The notes: a model not told the origin generated them from the sequence alone. Counted from the stretch's first letter, positions 31,384 to 42,909 are shown. The stretch: 64,000 nucleotides of DNA from Strigamia acuminata (GCA_949358305.1 CASHSZ010000147.1:67501-131500), one strand, 5' to 3'. Made by a program: numbers and translations.

Positions 31384-32008
31384 GATTAAAATTTTAATTC
31401 TCCAGTCGTGGCACCGACTTTGCGGTTCGTGCTTTAACCGTTAATTAGGTTATCTTCGTTGTGGCAGATTCGAATAAAAGTTTTACAAAATAATCGTCGT
31501 TTTACATTTTTAAATCATTTCCCAGGGACCGTGTACCGTCGCAGTCGATGCGAGTCCCGGTCATCGCATCCGATAGACATTGCGGACGTTTTTCAGATCG
31601 AGACTGGAGTACCTGTTGAGTACCAAATGGCCGGTCGGTCGTTGGTGTGGTTCCGTCTCCTAAAATGTTCGTCGCCATTTTCTGTTGGTCGAGTCGCCTA
31701 CCATCCAATGGTCGGTCGGTGGGTCTCGGTCTCAGACTGGCCTTCGGGCCGGTCAAAATAACAAATAAATGAATAAATCGGAAATAGAACGTCCCCGTCC
31801 CGGCCAGAATAGGGGCAGGTGGTGTCGTTGAGCGGCGTCAGCGGCAGCGACAGCCCGGACGAATCGCCCCGAAAATAAGGTCCTGCGCTGGCATCCGTTT
31901 GTTCGTTCAAACCTCGCAGCGCTCGTGCGGTCGCGTGCATTCTACTCGTGTCCGACGTGGCGATCGGTACGGAGTAAAAAAAAAAAAGATCATCAGAGAA
32001 AGGAAGAC
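31384..32008 (+). ncRNA. hairpin-ended cassette, unit 6 of 8
   Basis: The core is distinct (GGACCGTGTACCGTCGCAGT, GAGTACCAAATGGCCGGTCG), and the block before it is the most diverged of the array (TTTTACATTTTTAAATCATT). The 3' hairpin at 31735-31754 is unchanged. The linker is most like that of unit 5. Confidence 0.4.
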
Positions 32009-32603
32009 GATTAAAATTTTAATTCTCCGGTCGTGGCACCGACTTTGCGGTTCGTACTTTAACCGTTAATTAGGTTATCTTCGTCGTAATTCGTTGGAAT
32101 AAAAATTTTATAGAAAATGAGCCGTTTCGTATTTTATTTTCATCTTCCGGGGGTCTCGCGCCGTCGTTGTGGACGGGAGTCTTCCCGAACACGTTCGATG
32201 GGTTTTGCCAACACTTTCAGATCGAACTCGGGACTCGGGCCCGCCGCTCGGTCGAGCGGCGCACAGTACCCGCCGAGCGGCGCGGTATCCGATATAAAAG
32301 GACCCTTGCTTCGCCACGGTCTCAGACTGGCCTTCGGGCCGGTCAAAATAATAAATAAATAAATAAATAAATAAGTCCGAAAATGGAACGTATCCGTCCC
32401 GACGAATAGATGCGGTTGGGGTCGTTGAGCGACAGCGGCGGCAGCGGCAGCCCCGACGACTCGCCCCGAAAATAAGCTCCCTTACCGGCATTCCTTCGAC
32501 CGTCTAAACCTCGCAGCATGCGTGCGGTCGCGTGCATTCTACTCGTGTCCGATGTGGCGATCGGTACGAGGTAAAAAAAAATATCACACGAAAAAAGAAA
32601 GAC
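32009..32603 (+). ncRNA. hairpin-ended cassette, unit 7 of 8
   Basis: Core again of the unit-1 type, with the GCCGCTCGGTCGAGCGGC hairpin near 32240. It ends GATATAAAAGGACCCTTGCT before the 3' hairpin at 32325-32344. Nearly identical to unit 8 over the first 300 bp. Confidence 0.4.
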
Positions 32604-32972
32604 GATTAAAATTTTAATTCTTCGGTCGTGGGACCGACTTTGCGGTCCGTGCTTTAACCGATAATTAGGTTATCTTCGTCGTAATTCGTTAGAATAAAAA
32701 TTTTATAGAAAATGAGCCGTTTCGTATTTTATTTTCATCTTCCGGGGGTCTCGCGCCGTCGTTGTGGACGGGAGTCTTCCCGAACACGTTCGATGGGTTT
32801 TGCCAACACTTTCAGATCGAACTCGGGACTCGGGCCCGCCGCTCGGTCGAGCGGCGCACAGTACCCGCCGAGCGGCGCGGTATTCGATACCCGTCTTTGT
32901 AAAAGCAGCCGTGCTTTTTCGGTCTCAGACTGGCCTTCGGGCCGGTCAAAATAATAAATAAATAAGTCGAGA
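32604..32972 (+). ncRNA. hairpin-ended cassette, unit 8 of 8, without linker
   Basis: A close copy of unit 7 up to the core end, then a different short stretch (CCCGTCTTTGTAAAAGCAGC). The 3' hairpin is at 32928-32947. After the AAATAAATAAG tail the sequence leaves the repeat, so this is the array end. Confidence 0.4.
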
Positions 32973-33097
32973 ATGGGCCACCGCCGGCCGGTGGGGCCAA
33001 TCGTCGCGGGTGGGCGGGGCAGGCAGCCAACCGTCCACCGATCGATCGATCGATTGATTGATCGACCGACCAATCAATCGGTTTTCAGATTTCGGGT

Positions 33098-33182
33098 TTT
33101 CACGGGTCCCAGGTTTTTCAGGTTTTTCAGATTTTTCAGATTTTTCAGATTTCAGATTTCAGATTTCAGATTTCAGATTTCA
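33098..33182. repeat. TTTTTCAGA minisatellite
   Basis: Tandem TTTTTCAGA and TTTCAGA units (7-9 bp). They look like a string of splice acceptors, but no exon follows. Confidence 0.75.
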
Positions 33183-34190
33183 CATCGAATAATGTACGGA
33201 GTCTCTTCGGTGCCATTCTCATTTTGACCGTTAAGGACAGACAGACTGCTCCTCGACCAGGACCGACTAATGCGACAACTAGACCCGTCGCTCGTCGCGC
33301 GAGCCCGCCTCATTTTTTTCGCTCGTTTATTCACGCTTAGTTTTAAGAAAAATTTTCAAATTTTACAAATGTACACGAATAAAAAGACCGTTTACTTTTC
33401 GCTCCAATTGTTTATTCTTTATACGCCTTTACAACTCACTCTTACGAGAAGATAAATAGAAAACGAGAAAATATAATCGATCGACCACGCCGTCGGCGCC
33501 TAACCCGAACCCGTAGTCCCCGCTTCGTTCTTCTCCTCCCCCGTCCACGGGACGGGCCGAACACCGAACACCGAGCGCCGAGCGCTGCGCGGGCACCTGG
33601 TGGCGCAACCGGGCAACATGACGCGGCACGATTCAAAACGCCGATCATTTATTCGTTTCATTTTATTTTGTTTCGTTTCGTTTCATTTTATTGTTTCACT
33701 TTGTTTTATTTTGTTTCATTTTTTCTTTTTAATTCGCATCGCCGAGCGTCGCGTCGCAGCGCCGTGACATCGAGGTGAACAGCGGATCAAGCTTTTCCCC
33801 GCCATTGTTGTGCCCTTCTCCTTCTTCGCGACGCACACGCGTACATATATCGGTTCGTTGGACTCCGTAGAGTGGGAAAAACAAACAAACAAACAAACAA
33901 AAAAAAAACGAACAAACGAGTAAGTAAGGCTATCCAATCGCATTATTTCTTAAAAAAAAAAAACAAACAAACGAGAGAAGAAACGGAGCGGGCGAATAAA
34001 AACGGCGTGCCATGCGGGACAGCGTGCGTGAGCACGGAGGAGGGGGGAAACCCCGTCGATATCAAGCGACTAGATTCAACGTTGGTTTTGTGGTTACTAC
34101 TCGCGGCGCTATTATTTGTCCGTCCGTTCGTCCGTTAATCGGTCTAACGAATTAACCAATTAATTGATTAAACGACCAATTCGTTTATAA
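33183..34190. other. intergenic DNA before the PHD gene
   Basis: Mixed sequence with (TTTTG)n/(TTTCG)n-like DNA near 33655-33720 and A-rich runs near 33880-33970. No gene that I can support. A frame ending LVLWLLLAALLFV near 34120 is hydrophobic, but its upstream part is simple repeat. The promoter of the 34212-37705 gene should lie here; no element was recognised. Confidence 0.4.
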
Positions 34191-34211
34191 GTAGGCGATT
34201 GATTGACGAAA

Positions 34212-35513
34212 ATGGACGACGAGCAACGAGGAGTGGGCGAAGAACGGACGGGAGTGAACCCCGAGGGCGGAGGTGTCACGGAGACCCACGCGGAAACGGG
34301 CGCCGAGGAGGTGGTGCACGTTTTGTCGTCGCCGTACGGAACAGCGGGAACCGAGAGCGCGGACCCGGGCGCCAGCCAGTCGTTTCCGAGCACGTTGTCC
34401 GGATTGGAAGGTGTGCGCAAACCCCGTCCAATGTAAGTACCACGGCGCGACCGAGTTCGTGCGGGATACCATTTACATTTGTTTTCGTTTTTCGATAGAC
34501 GACTCGACAGCGACAACGACGACGACAACGACAATGGCAATGGCAACAACGGCGGTGGCGGCGACAACGGCAACGGCGGCAACGAAGCCAACGACGGCAA
34601 CAGCGGCGGTGACGGGGCAACGGGGCGCGAGGTCGAAGCCATGCAAGCCAAGATCAACACCCTGGAAGTTGAACTGGAAGAATTGAGGTCGAACCTCGCC
34701 AACCACGGCGAAAGACTGGGGGCTCTCGAGGCGATGCTCCCAGTCCCTCCCAGCGGGTCGCAGTCGCAACAAACAGACTTTGGCTCCTACGACTCTGCGA
34801 AGGTGAGCAACGGCGCCCGCCCGTGTCGTCGATTCACTCGTTTTTTCTTCTTCTTCTTCTTCTTCTTCTCCTTCGTTCAGGACAAGCCCGTTCGCAGCAG
34901 GGCGGGGATGTGTTGGCTGTGCCGCAGGAAACGCGCGAACTACGCCTACGCCTACGACGACGACGACGGCGACGGCGACGACGACGACGATGGCGGCGGA
35001 TGGAAACCGGCTGGCCCACTCAGGGACATTGGCGATCACTGGCGGAGTGTGCACACCGTGGCCAAAGACTTTGAGGCGGCCAGGAAATTGCTGCGCGGCC
35101 ACATCGGCACATTCGACGGCTTTTGCCAGGTACGTATGTGTTTCCTCGCGCGGTCGCTCGGTGTCGTCGCTGAACAAATCGTATGTTTTTTTTTTTTTGT
35201 TTTTTTACCCGACAGGAACTGTTTTCGACGACGGAGCACGCGCCCGACTGCCCTTTGTGCGACACGCAGCCGGATGACCTGAGGCAACATCTTTGGACGA
35301 AACATAAATTTTACGTACCGATCGCGACGATAAGGTCGAGCATCGACCAAAGGGGGTGCGACGAACCGAAACTACCGGCGCCGAAACGCCCGGCGCCGCA
35401 ACGTGTCTCGGATCAACCGAAACGACGAAAGGGCGAGGCAGAAAAGAAGGTGAAAGAAAAACGTTTCGGTTTATTCGTTCGTCCATTGATTATTTTAATT
35501 TTTTATTCACTCA

Positions 35514-35548
<35 letters not shown>

Positions 35549-36799
35549 ACACACACACAGGTAGTCATCCCAGTAGAACAAAGCTACTTGGACCTGATGA
35601 AGGAAGGGTACACGAAGTGGATGTCGAACGTGCGTGACTGACTCGCGTCGAGGACTCGATCAATCTATCGATCGAATTGACTCGTTCGTTTTCTTTTTCA
35701 GGAAGCCATCGACATGGTGCAACAACGCCCGGTGCTGGATCTCCTCTTCGGAAAGGACAAAGTCAGGGGCTTGTTTTCCATGCCCGCTTCTTTCCCTTCC
35801 CCGCGTCCCTCTCCTCTCGCTGGTACCTTTCGCATTGCCCCCGCTGCTGCAACTGCTCTTCGCACCGCCGAACAACAAGCCAAATCCGCCGCCGAGCAAC
35901 GCGCCAAATCCGCCGCCGAGCAACGCGCCAAATCCGCCGCCGAGCAACGCGCCAAATCCGCCGCCGAGCAACGCGCCAAATCCGCCGCCGAGCAACGCGC
36001 CAAATCCGCCGCCGAGCAACGCGCCAAATCCGCCGCCGAGCAACGCGCCAAATCCGCCGCCGAGCAACGTGCCAAACCCACCACCGAGCAACGCGCCAAA
36101 TCTACTGTTGTTGCCGCTAAACACGCCGGATCCATTAAACGTGCAGACGACAATAGCAACAGCAGCAGCAGCAGCGGCGGCGACGACGACGGCGCCGAGG
36201 ACAGTGGTGCCGACCTCTTCACCGGCGCCCGCCCCGATCGTGGTGCCGGTGCCGGTGCCACCAGCAAGTCCCGAGAATACGACGTCGACCTCTCGCGCGA
36301 TCCCATCACCGTACGCGGCTTCACTTTCGTGCGTAGTCGGGTACCCGGCATCCCGCTCGTCCGCGACGACGACGATGATGAGGAACGCGCTCGCCGCGAA
36401 GTCCGCAAGAAGAACCGCGCGAAGGTAGAGTGCGAAGGCCAAATGATCCGCGCACAGAGTCGCGAGATACAGCGTCGGCGAGAAAGTGAGTTCGAACTCG
36501 AACACGCCGAACACGAGCCCTCGCCCGGGCACAGTCGCGGCACCGGGTCGCGGTCGCGGTCGCGGTCGCGGTCGCAATCGCGGTCGCAGTCGCAGTCGCG
36601 GTCGCAGTCGCAGTCGCGGTCGCGGTCGCGATCGCAGTCGCGGTCGCGGTCGCAGTCGAAGGAGTCGCGATCGAAGGAGTCGCGATCGAAGGAGTCGCAG
36701 TCGCAGTCGTGGTCGCAGTCGCGGTCATCTTCTTCGCGGCCGTTTTCGCAACCGTTCAAGGTAAGAAACGAAAAATCTCGTCCCGTATTGTCTCGTTTT

Positions 36800-36830
<31 letters not shown>

Positions 36831-37099
36831 CGTATCCGTTCACAAATTCGCTCGTTTCAAATTTCAGACGTCCCTGTATCGCCACGATCGGAGTGGTGCC
36901 GCTGGCTCCAAGGCAACCGGTTGCGACAGTATCTACTGTCTCGGGGTGGCCGACCCGCGGATCAAATGCTCCGAGTGTTTATGCTCGGTGCACGAAGAGT
37001 GCGTGGGGCGGCCGTGGACCAAACGACTCGGCCGAAGCGAAGGTTTTGTCTGCAGCGGTTGTCGCGACGAACCCCTCTGCTCCAAACTGCGGTAGTTTA

Positions 37100-37154
<55 letters not shown>

Positions 37155-37705
37155 GTGGTGTTGATCGTTTTTCGTTCGTCGAACTAATCCCGAATTTCTC
37201 TCGCAGGTGCTCCGTCTACACGACCAAAGAGGGCCTGGCCCGCAAAGAGCACGCTTGCTACCGGCACATCGCGAATGTCCTCCGAGGCGAGTCGGCGAGT
37301 TGGCGGATGAGCGCGTTTAAAAGGACCACCGACGCGCGAGAAGACCTGGTGACGGACCAACACGAGGCGTTGATCAGAGACAAGGCGGTGGTACGGGTTA
37401 ACGAATTGTTCTCTCGTTCGTTCGTTCGCTTGTTTAAATTTCCATCCACGTTTCAGAGTCGATGGCTGGTTCGCAAGATCGAGGGTCTCTACGAAGCGGA
37501 GGTCAGTTTGCTTCCACCGAAAGGCATTCCCCGCATGCCGCCGGATCGTCTCGCGACGATAGTGCCCAAGGTCTTGGTCCCGGAGTACATGGTCCGGTTG
37601 ATCGCGGCAACGGAGGATATCGACCGGGACCACGCGGAGTTTCTATTGGAATACTGTGACCGTCCGCCGTATGCACTCGACGACCGGAGCTTTGAGTCGG
37701 TGTGA
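34212..37705 (+). CDS. paired CxxC...H zinc fingers, octapeptide repeats, RS-like domain and PHD finger (9 exons, 930 aa)
   Basis: Exons are 34212-34432, 34499-34802, 34881-35129, 35216-35449, 35561-35629, 35702-36760, 36868-37091, 37207-37390 and 37457-37705 (TGA); the frame is continuous over 2,793 nt. In order: a Glu/Gly-rich N-terminus; an Asn/Asp/Gly run and a coiled coil (VEAMQAKINTLEVELEELRS); finger 1 C186-x2-C189-x38-H228-x4-H233 with an Asp-rich insert and a following AARKLLRG helix; finger 2 C270-x2-C273-x9-H283-x4-H288; about 8 tandem AKSAAEQR octads; an Arg/Ser/Gln RS-like stretch; then a PHD-type C4HC3 (C731, C736, C746, C749, H754, C757, C774, C777; the first pair is Cx4C, not Cx2C). 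The last 150 residues are unrecognised. The fingers and the phase-0 intron between them match the minus-strand genes. PHD fingers usually read histone tails, so a chromatin or RNA role is plausible. AATAAA at 38111. Confidence 0.72.
35876..36090 (+). repeat. 24-bp coding minisatellite (AKSAAEQR)
   Basis: About eight near-perfect 24-bp units (GCCAAATCCGCCGCCGAGCA plus ACGC) and a degenerate ninth, inside exon 6. The unit is a multiple of three, so all six frames are open over it. The coding frame gives alanine-rich, probably helical, octads. Confidence 0.85.
37104..37153. repeat. poly(T) tract in intron 7
   Basis: About 50 T in a row in the intron 37092-37206, on the sense strand of the PHD gene. 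The length is uncertain in any assembly. Confidence 0.8.
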
Positions 37706-37719
37706 GCGAGCGAGCGACC

Positions 37720-37828
37720 GACCGACTTAGAACGACCGACCGACCGACCGACTTAGAACGAACGACCGACCAACCGACTTAGAACGACCGACCGACCGAT
37801 TGACCGACCGACCGACCGACTTAGAATG
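37720..37828. repeat. GACCGACC minisatellite with GACTTAGAA spacers
   Basis: (GACC)n blocks separated by GACTTAGAACGA, directly after the TGA of the PHD gene, in its 3' UTR. Confidence 0.75.
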
Positions 37829-37913
37829 ACGCGAGCTGGACAGGCAGACAGCGAGCGAGCGAGGTTGACAACCGAACGCGCGAGCGACATCGACGACGTC
37901 GTCCGCGACCTAT

Positions 37914-37923
37914 TTATTTTTTT

Positions 37924-37990
<67 letters not shown>

Positions 37991-37993
37991 TTT
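37914..37993. repeat. (TTTA)n microsatellite
   Basis: About 18 units in the presumed 3' UTR of the PHD gene. The flank to 38110 is T-rich, with (TA)n-like DNA near 38070. Confidence 0.85.
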
Positions 37994-38110
37994 TTCTCCA
38001 TTCGTTCATTCATTCGTTCACCCATTCATTTATTTATTTGTTTATGTATACATACATACATATACACGTGTATATATATACATTTTGTTGTTGTGTTATC
38101 TGCTCTCTCG

Positions 38111-38116
38111 AATAAA
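38111..38116 (+). terminator. candidate poly(A) signal of the PHD gene
   Basis: AATAAA about 405 bases after the TGA at 37705, the first canonical signal found on this strand downstream. Confidence 0.4.
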
Positions 38117-38217
38117 TCAGCGAGTAAACCACACGCCTCGCCTCTCTCTCTTCATTTCTTCTCAAAAACGTTCAAATCAACCTACGAGGTTGAAACAAAC
38201 AAAAAAGAAAGAAACCC

Positions 38218-38302
38218 GAAGTAAAGTAAAGTAAAGTAAAGTAAAGTAAAGTAAAGTAAAGTAAAGTAAAGTAGAGTAGAGTAGAGTAGAGTAGAGTAAA
38301 AT
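38218..38302. repeat. (GTAAA)n/(GTAGA)n microsatellite
   Basis: About 17 pentanucleotide units just upstream of the SINE head. Confidence 0.85.
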
Positions 38303-38344
38303 AGAGCACTCGAACCGAAAGCGACGAAATTCCAGACGACCACG

Positions 38345-38640
38345 AAGACGCTTTATCTTCGGCCCCGGGTGGCCGAGCGGGCAGGGCGACCTGCCGCACG
38401 GAGCTGGTGACCGAAGGTTCGCGTCCCGCTCCCGCCGACTTTTCGTTTCACTGATCTTCTGGACAATCCTACTTCTATGATTTCTTACAAATGAGTACTT
38501 TACTTTATGAACGAATTCTCATGAATACTACTCTCTCGCAAGACCCGCGGGAGGGGGGGTCGAAGGTATCGGCCCTTCTTTATTTTATTTTATTTTATTT
38601 TATTTTATTTTATTTTATTTTATTTGATTTGATTTGATTT
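38345..38640 (+). mobile_element. tRNA-derived SINE with (ATTTT)n tail
   Basis: The A-box (GGTGGCCGAGCGGGC, 38368) and B-box (AGGTTCGCGTCC, near 38415) lie in a tRNA-like head. The body of about 100 bp is unlike the 15.5-kb copy. The 3' part has CTCTCTCGCAAGACCC...GCGGGAGGGGGGGTCGAAGG and GGCCCTTC, then a (TTTTA)n and (TTTGA)n tail to about 38660. The tail leads into the microsatellite where duplication copy 2 begins. Confidence 0.65.
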
Positions 38641-38794
38641 GATTTGATTTGATTTGATTTCATTTTATTTTATTTCATTCTTTTTGTTTTTATCCACCCA
38701 TCTACCTATCAATCTATCCATTTATTCGTTTATCTATTTATTTATTTATTTATTTATTTGTATATATATATATATATATTTTTTTTTTTTCAAG

Positions 38795-38940
38795 ACCACT
38801 CCGCGGATGGGGGCGCATCACACTGATGGCCCACCGGCTGGGGTTCCCGGCGCCCGGGCCGAACGGGTCGAGACACCCGACACCGAAGTAAGTCAATTCG
38901 ATTCGACGTTTTGTCAGATTTGATCGACCGATCTATCTAT

Positions 38941-38987
<47 letters not shown>

Positions 38988-39366
38988 TAGCGGGCTCCAC
39001 GGGCACGCCGCGTTGGTCGCGCGACTTAGGGCCACTGGGTTGATGAGGCCAAGACTCTCTGCGCCGAGGTAAATCGATTCGACTCGACGTTTTGTCCGAT
39101 TTGATCGATCGATTTGCTTATTTATTTATTTAATTTGTTGATTTATTCGTCTATTCGTCCATTTATTTATTTATAGTCGACCCCGTGGACGCGCCGCGCT
39201 GATCGCGCGACTCACCGCCGCCGAGCCGACTGGACCGAGGCTCCCGACGCCGAGGTAGGTAATTCGGCCAAACGTTTCGATTCGCCGGCCCGTCTATCTA
39301 TCTGTTTATTTAATTTGTGTAATTAATTTGATATTTTTTCTCAGGGACCCGCAGCCAGACCCGTAG
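38795..39366 (+). pseudogene. 5'-truncated copy of the 860-2035 gene
   Basis: Exons 3-6 are present unchanged (38795-38887, 38991-39068, 39177-39254, 39345-39366), with the poly(A) signal at 39488. The start codon, Gly/Ser exon and exon 2 are missing, because the duplication joint lies in the preceding intron. The acceptor of exon 3 reads CAAG where copy 1 has TAAG. Upstream is a SINE, not a promoter that I recognise. It is probably a dead remnant, unless the exons are joined to transcripts from the PHD gene 1.1 kb upstream. Confidence 0.7.
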
Positions 39367-39982
39367 TCGGGGCCGAACCGGACAATTCTCCCGTTCGTGT
39401 TATTTATTTGTTTTTATTTATTTATTTCTTTTTTAATTTCTTCGTTTCTTTCTTTTGTACATTGTTTTCCGTTCCCCAATTGTAAGCAATAAAAATAATT
39501 ATCTTTTATCGAACAGTTTGAAGTTTTTTTTTTTTTTTTTTTACAACCTTGGTTTAAATTTGAATTGGGGGGTGGGAGGTGGGCGCTAGCGGCCAAAACT
39601 TCATCGCGGGGGGGGACTGGATGAAAGGGTTCGCGGCGGAGTGAGTCGCTCAAAGTCATAAAATCGGTGTCGATTTTTACGAGATGTTGGGGGCGGTTGG
39701 AAGCCAACCAATGGACGCGCCGACGCCGCCCCGCTGTTAAATCCCACACGCAGTCGCTCGTGCACGCGCGACACGTGGATAGACGATTGGTCAGGGAGTA
39801 ATTCGATCCTTTCCTTTCCCTCTACCGACGCCCATCGGAATGTCACCGACAGACCCGGCACGGTGGAGACTTTAATAAAAACAAACGAAACGAAGAGAAG
39901 CAAAATGAAATGAAACCGGGCAAAGCGTTGCAAAGTAAAACGAGGTTGTTTAATCATAAACACGAGCACTATAATAATGATG

Positions 39983-40024
<42 letters not shown>

Positions 40025-40133
40025 GCAATAATAGTAATAATTAATAATTAGCAACGACGACAAGAATAAGAATAGTGATTAGAATGAAAATAAATATATA
40101 CATTTATAAAATTATAAGAGAAGAATTCCTCCC

Positions 40134-42368
40134 TTAATGGCGCCCTCCATCTCCCTTCTCCTTCTTCTTCTTCTTCTTCTCCTTCTTCTCCTTCTTCCCC
40201 CTGTCGCTCGATTTTCCGACCCCCTTCCCCTTCCACACCTTCCCCCCCTCCACTCGCTTCGGTCCCGCCTCGAAGTCGCCGTCGTCGTCGCGCCCTTCTT
40301 CACCGTCTTTTCCGCACCTCTCTCCACCACCGTCTTCGTGCTCTTCCGCGGGCACGGGCACCTGCAGACCCGGCGCCGAAGATGGCCCCGCGGGCACTGG
40401 CGGGACCCCCTCCGCCATAAACGTCAACACGAGCGGCCGGTGTTCCGGCTGAAAGGAAAAAGGGAAAACGAATAATTAGAACGCGCCGACAACGACACGC
40501 GCAGCGGATATACCCACCGGTGATATGTCCCACTTGTGCAGCATCTCGTCCATCGTCACAACAACGACGTTGTCCGTCTGTGGAACGAAGAAAAAGGAAA
40601 AACAAAACAAAACAAAACAAATTAATAAATTAATTGATCAAAATTAAATTTTACGTAAAAGAGTCGTTTACCTCTCCGATCAAAGACCGAAGTTCGTCGA
40701 CGACCCATCGCGTGAGCCGAACACTCCCATCCAAATACACCTTGCCCGACAACGACCCGTCCCAATCGTTGCGGCGGCGTTTCTTTCGCGGCGGCGAATG
40801 GGGAGCACCGCGAGCATGCTGGGTGCCGTCGTCGTCGTCTTCTTCGTCGTCGTCTTCGTCCTCGTCCTCGTCCTCGGTTCGCCTCCCCTCCTCGTCTTCT
40901 CTCTCCTCTTCCTCGCGTATCCACGCCGGGGGGGTGGTCCCGAACCGATGGACATCCAGCCAATGGTCGGCCAGCCCATCGGCGGACGGCGTCGCCGAGC
41001 AAAGAGGGCAATGTCCATCCTCGTCTTCGGCGTGCATCCGTTTCAACGTCTAGAGGAGGACAACAACAACAAGAACAACGTTGACGATAAAATAAAATGA
41101 AATAAATAAATAAATAAATAAATAAAGAGAAAGGAAAAAGAGGAAGAAGATGAAGAAGAAAGCGAACTAGTCGTTCAACTACGGTAGTTCGATATTCACC
41201 GAAATCAAAAGACGGGGCTGGCGCGAATACAGCCGCAGCAACCCTCGGGCGGCCTCGGCCGCGTCGTCCAGGACGGCGTGCCACTTCCGCCAGTGGCGGA
41301 AAGCGTCCCGGAAGAAGCTCCCGTACTTCGTCACTTCTATAGAGAAAATTGGAATTTGAAATAAATAAATAAATAAATAAATAAATAAACAAACAAATAA
41401 ATGTTTGTTCGTTCGTCTTGTTTCTTACTGTCCGGGCGGAAAGCGCACATGGCGCAGTAGTGGGCCTTATTGCCCTCCTTCTCTGGCGCCTCTTTCCCCG
41501 ACGACGAGGCGCCCTTCGTCCCCCTTCTTCCCCCGCCCCCCGTTCGCTCGTTCTCTTCTCTCCCCCTCCGCCGTCGCCGCGTTGACGTGCTCCCCGTCGC
41601 CCCCTTCACCATCCGGAGCATCCTCGCCTCCATCGCCTCCATCTTCGCTTCCACCGCCGCCCCCACCGCCGCCTTAATCCTCGCTTCCGTCACCGCGTCC
41701 GTTGTCGCGGCGGCGGCGGCGGCGGCGGCGTCGGTGCCACCGGACAGCTCGTTGGCGGCGCCGGTGCCACCGGACGACTTGTCGAGCATCGTCGAGCGAG
41801 TTCCTTGTGTCTGGAAGAAGCAAAACGACTGATTAAACAGACAATCAAAAACAAACGAGCGAACAAACGGTATACGAGTATCGACAAAAATTACCGCTTT
41901 CGCCACTTTCGCGGCCTTGGTCGCGCGACCATCGGACAACTTCCGCTTTAGATTCCGAGGCCGCAGGGTGATGTGCAGCGGTGGCAACCGTTTCGGGGGC
42001 GGCGGCGGCGGCGTCGGCGTCGGCGATGACGACTGCGGCGACGAGACCGAAGCTCGCCCGGAAGACGGCAAAGGCGACTTCGGCGACGTCTGTGGCGTCG
42101 ACGGCGCCGGAACTCGTTCCGGATGCGCCGGTGATGTGGCGTCTCCGGCGACGGTCTGCGGGTCCGGGGCGGGTTTGCACGCCCGCTGGATGTCGTTCTC
42201 CGACAACCGCTCCACGGGTACGGTGACTCGCTGTAGCAGCACCTCCGACGAAAGCGGCGCCGTCGCCTCAAACGTCTCCGGCGACGATTGCGGCGAAGAC
42301 GAAGACGTCGACGCGATTAAGATTGGCGATGGGAATCTCCCGGGCGTCTACCGAGAAAAGGAGAAAAA

Positions 42369-42408
<40 letters not shown>

Positions 42409-42413
42409 ATGAA

Positions 42414-42444
<31 letters not shown>

Positions 42445-42874
42445 AGAAACAAACAAACAAACAAACAAACAAACAAACAAACAAACAAATAAACAAATAA
42501 AGTAAATTAAAGTAAAGTAAAGTAAAATAAGGTAAAGTAAAGTAAACTCGTAAATGAGCGAGTGTGTGAGTACGGACGATCGAGTTGAGACAAGAGAAAA
42601 TACCTCTCGCGGCCACTCCAGGCTGTTTGTTTGAGGAAAGAACGCGGGTAAGGAAAAAGAGAAAAAAAAATATAAAAAAAAAGAAATATGCACAAAGTTG
42701 GGTGATGGAAATGCCAAAACGTTACCTTCTTCATCCTTTTCCACGCGCTCCCTCCCGCCCTCGTCTCCCTCTTCACGGCCTTCTTATCGCCTCTCTTCTC
42801 TTTCGTCTTTCTGGCGCCCTTTTTCTCTTCCGTCCCCTTCTCCGTTCTCACCTCTCCCCCCTCATCATTCGGCT

Positions 42875-42909
<35 letters not shown>

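Noticed and set aside
33872-34138. Frame ending in a hydrophobic segment before the PHD gene
   Set aside because: The first half is Lys/Asn/Gln from A-rich repeats, and no splice or conservation evidence exists.
35660-36577. Antisense frames with GALLGGGF or NPPPSNAP repeats in the PHD gene
   Set aside because: The 24-bp unit is divisible by three, so every frame is open; only the plus-strand frame fits the splice sites on both sides.
37720-37993. Telomere-like or (TTTA)n arrays as a chromosome end
   Set aside because: No TTAGG/TTAGGG-type arrays, and unique genes continue on both sides.
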